NCBI RefSeq assembly: GCF_000430545.1 | Contig: NZ_AUMF01000018.1 | Coordinates: 37,266-101,265, forward strand | Source: Tenacibaculum ovolyticum DSM 18103 | GTDB taxonomy: Bacteria; Bacteroidota; Bacteroidia; Flavobacteriales; Flavobacteriaceae | Direction of reading: 5' to 3' | DNA length: 64,000 nucleotides | In this document: positions 63,000 through 64,000 of the stretch, one piece after another | Numbering within the stretch: the first letter of the stretch is position 1 | Layout of the letters: the number at the start of each line of letters is the position of its first letter | Notes under the pieces: generated by a model | Told to the model about the DNA's origin: nothing | The model's database searches: none | The model's input: the letters and a program-made list of their open reading frames with translations, nothing else | Made by a program: the position numbers and the translations under genes

Positions 63000-63454
63000 T
63001 ATTTAAGATCGTTAAGGTTAATAGCTTTAGGGTTTTGAGCAGTTTGTTGGTGCTCAGTACCTGCATAAGCATACAAGTTTTTGTATAATGCACTACCTAA
63101 TTTGTTTTTAGGTAACATTCCTTTTACTGCTTTTTCGATTAATCTTGTAGGATCTTTTTCGAACATTTCTGTAGCAGTTAATGATCTTTGTCCTCCTGGG
63201 TATCCTGTGTGACGGATGTAAGACTTATCAGTCCATTTCTTTCCAGTTAAAACAATTTTTTCTGCGTTGATAACAACCACGTTATCTCCACAATCTACGT
63301 GAGGAGTATAATTTGGTTTGTACTTACCTCTAATTAGCATTGCTATTTTAGAAGCTAGACGACCCAACGTTTGCCCGTCCGCATCAACTAAAACCCACTC
63401 TTTGTTAACAGTGTTTTTGTTTGCTGATACTGTTTTGTAACTTAATGTGTTCAT
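62999..63454 (-). CDS. rplM: 50S ribosomal protein L13
   Basis: This 151-residue protein has WVLVDADGQTLGRLASKIAMLIRGKYKPNYTPHVDCGDNVVVINAEKI and HTGYPGGQRSLTATEMFEKDPTRLIEKAVKGMLPKNKLG, both standard for L13. It starts the rplM-rpsI pair and is driven by a strong promoter at 63512-63541. Confidence 0.97.
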   Translation of the reverse strand: MNTLSYKTVSANKNTVNKEWVLVDADGQTLGRLASKIAMLIRGKYKPNYTPHVDCGDNVVVINAEKIVLTGKKWTDKSYIRHTGYPGGQRSLTATEMFEKDPTRLIEKAVKGMLPKNKLGSALYKNLYAYAGTEHQQTAQNPKAINLNDLK

Positions 63455-63511
63455 AATTACACGATTAGTTTTTGTTTATTAATATATAATTTTATCCTTT
63501 AAAAAGGTTTG

Positions 63512-63541
63512 CAAATGTACGATTAATTATTTGGTTAACAA
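63512..63541 (-). promoter_or_regulatory. rplM promoter with both consensus elements
   Basis: On the minus strand TTG (63541-63539) is followed after 19 bases by TACATTTG (63519-63512). This is the best match to the Bacteroidota promoter consensus in the window and lies 57 bases before the rplM ATG. Confidence 0.75.
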
Positions 63542-63658
63542 ATAGCTAGTTAGTTTAATTTGTTGTTTTTAATTTCTAATTTTAAATAACTCAAAAGGAG
63601 GTAGGCTGCGTGTTTCTCTTATTTAATTAGTATTAAACAAAAAAACCGCAAATTAGAG

Positions 63659-64000
63659 TGCACCCAAAAGTTTAGACAAATTTATAATTAATTTTGATAA
63701 TGATGAGTTCGATATTTTATCGGACTCATTTTGTTTAAATTAGATTTTATTCTTTCGTTATTATAATAGATTATATACTCACTAATTTCTTTTTTTAACT
63801 GTTCAATTGACTTGTATTTTTTCAAATAGAATAATTCTGATTTTAGTATTCCAAAGAAATTTTCAATAATTGCATTATCTAAACAATTTCCTTTTCTTGA
63901 CATACTTTGTTTAATTCCTTTTTCTTTTAATAAATATTGATACTGTTTCATTTGATATTGCCAACCTTGATCAGTGTGTAATATTAAGTTCGTATTATCA
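63659..64000 (-). mobile_element. IS3-family insertion sequence, right end (truncated by the window)
   Basis: The outer end is the TG at 63659-63660, which begins TGCACCCAAAAGTTTAGAC, a terminal inverted-repeat type I associate with IS3-group elements. The transposase frame runs inward from 63688. The other end, and so the target duplication, is beyond the window. Confidence 0.8.
63688..64000 (-). CDS. IS3-family transposase OrfB, C-terminal part
   Basis: The frame is open through the right edge of the window. The visible C-terminal about 104 residues hold the DDE-domain block HTDQGWQYQ (second Asp), then KGIKQSMSRKGNCLDNAIIENFFGILKSELFY with the catalytic Glu, and IIYYNNERIKSNLNKMSPIKYR at the end. 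That is the IS150-like group. The ATG at 63951 is internal. No frameshift or stop is seen in the visible part, so the copy could be active. Confidence 0.9.
   Translation of the reverse strand, partial: DNTNLILHTDQGWQYQMKQYQYLLKEKGIKQSMSRKGNCLDNAIIENFFGILKSELFYLKKYKSIEQLKKEISEYIIYYNNERIKSNLNKMSPIKYRTHHYQN

Noticed and set aside
1..64000. CRISPR arrays, prophage or rRNA genes
   Set aside because: No regularly spaced direct repeats, no phage structural or integrase genes, and no rRNA sequence were seen.

Overview
The window is AT-rich DNA from a member of the Bacteroidota, most likely a marine Flavobacteriaceae close to Tenacibaculum. The reasons are the SusC/SusD pair, TonB-dependent receptors with a carboxypeptidase-regulatory N-domain, the SDR-type threonine dehydrogenase, DUF3098, the ftsX-DUF3098-uppP-truB order, and promoters of the Bacteroidota type (TAnnTTTG, sometimes with TTG about 19-20 bp upstream) instead of sigma70 boxes. 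The genus is an inference from protein style only.

Region 1 (1-8673) is the most unusual part. It holds an NIS siderophore operon in the order synthetase - GNAT N-acyltransferase - synthetase, as in iucA-iucB-iucC. An amine N-hydroxylase does not follow. Instead the operon runs on through a nitroreductase, a DUF1624/HGSNAT-like membrane acyltransferase, a secreted HSL-type esterase, a crotonase that closely resembles the DSF synthase RpfF (both catalytic glutamates kept 20 residues apart) and a fatty-acid-hydroxylase-family membrane protein. A convergent AraC regulator closes the locus. This suggests coupled production of a siderophore and an unsaturated or hydroxylated fatty-acid product, either a DSF-like signal or a lipid tail.

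Region 2 (8674-18127) is a minus-strand SusC-SusD-lipoprotein-M16 peptidase operon, probably for uptake and degradation of peptides or proteins, preceded by a tRNA with anticodon CAU. Region 3 (18179-30987) has a polyprenyl diphosphate synthase, a TetR-controlled tripartite RND efflux operon with a strong dyad in front of tetR, a TonB receptor, a LytS/LytTR two-component pair and recX. Region 4 (30974-37553) holds metabolic and envelope genes: threonine dehydrogenase, a thioredoxin-like protein with one cysteine, truB, uppP, DUF3098, ftsX and mce.

Region 5 (37583-42744) is accessory. It contains a DUF2589 protein with two uncharacterised partners, split by a 128-bp inverted-repeat element, and an orphan protein followed by a membrane protein, a NarL-type kinase and its regulator. 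Region 6 (42765-64000) is mostly core: rbfA, a LolC/E-type permease, dusB, lepA, a YugP-type peptidase, asparaginase, an ExbB/ExbD-like cluster, rpoN, asnS, an MMPL protein and the translation cluster rplM-rpsI-rpsB-tsf-pyrH-frr. The window ends inside an IS3-family element next to the rplM promoter.

All domain calls come from reading motifs by eye. No database search was run, and residue positions are hand counts.
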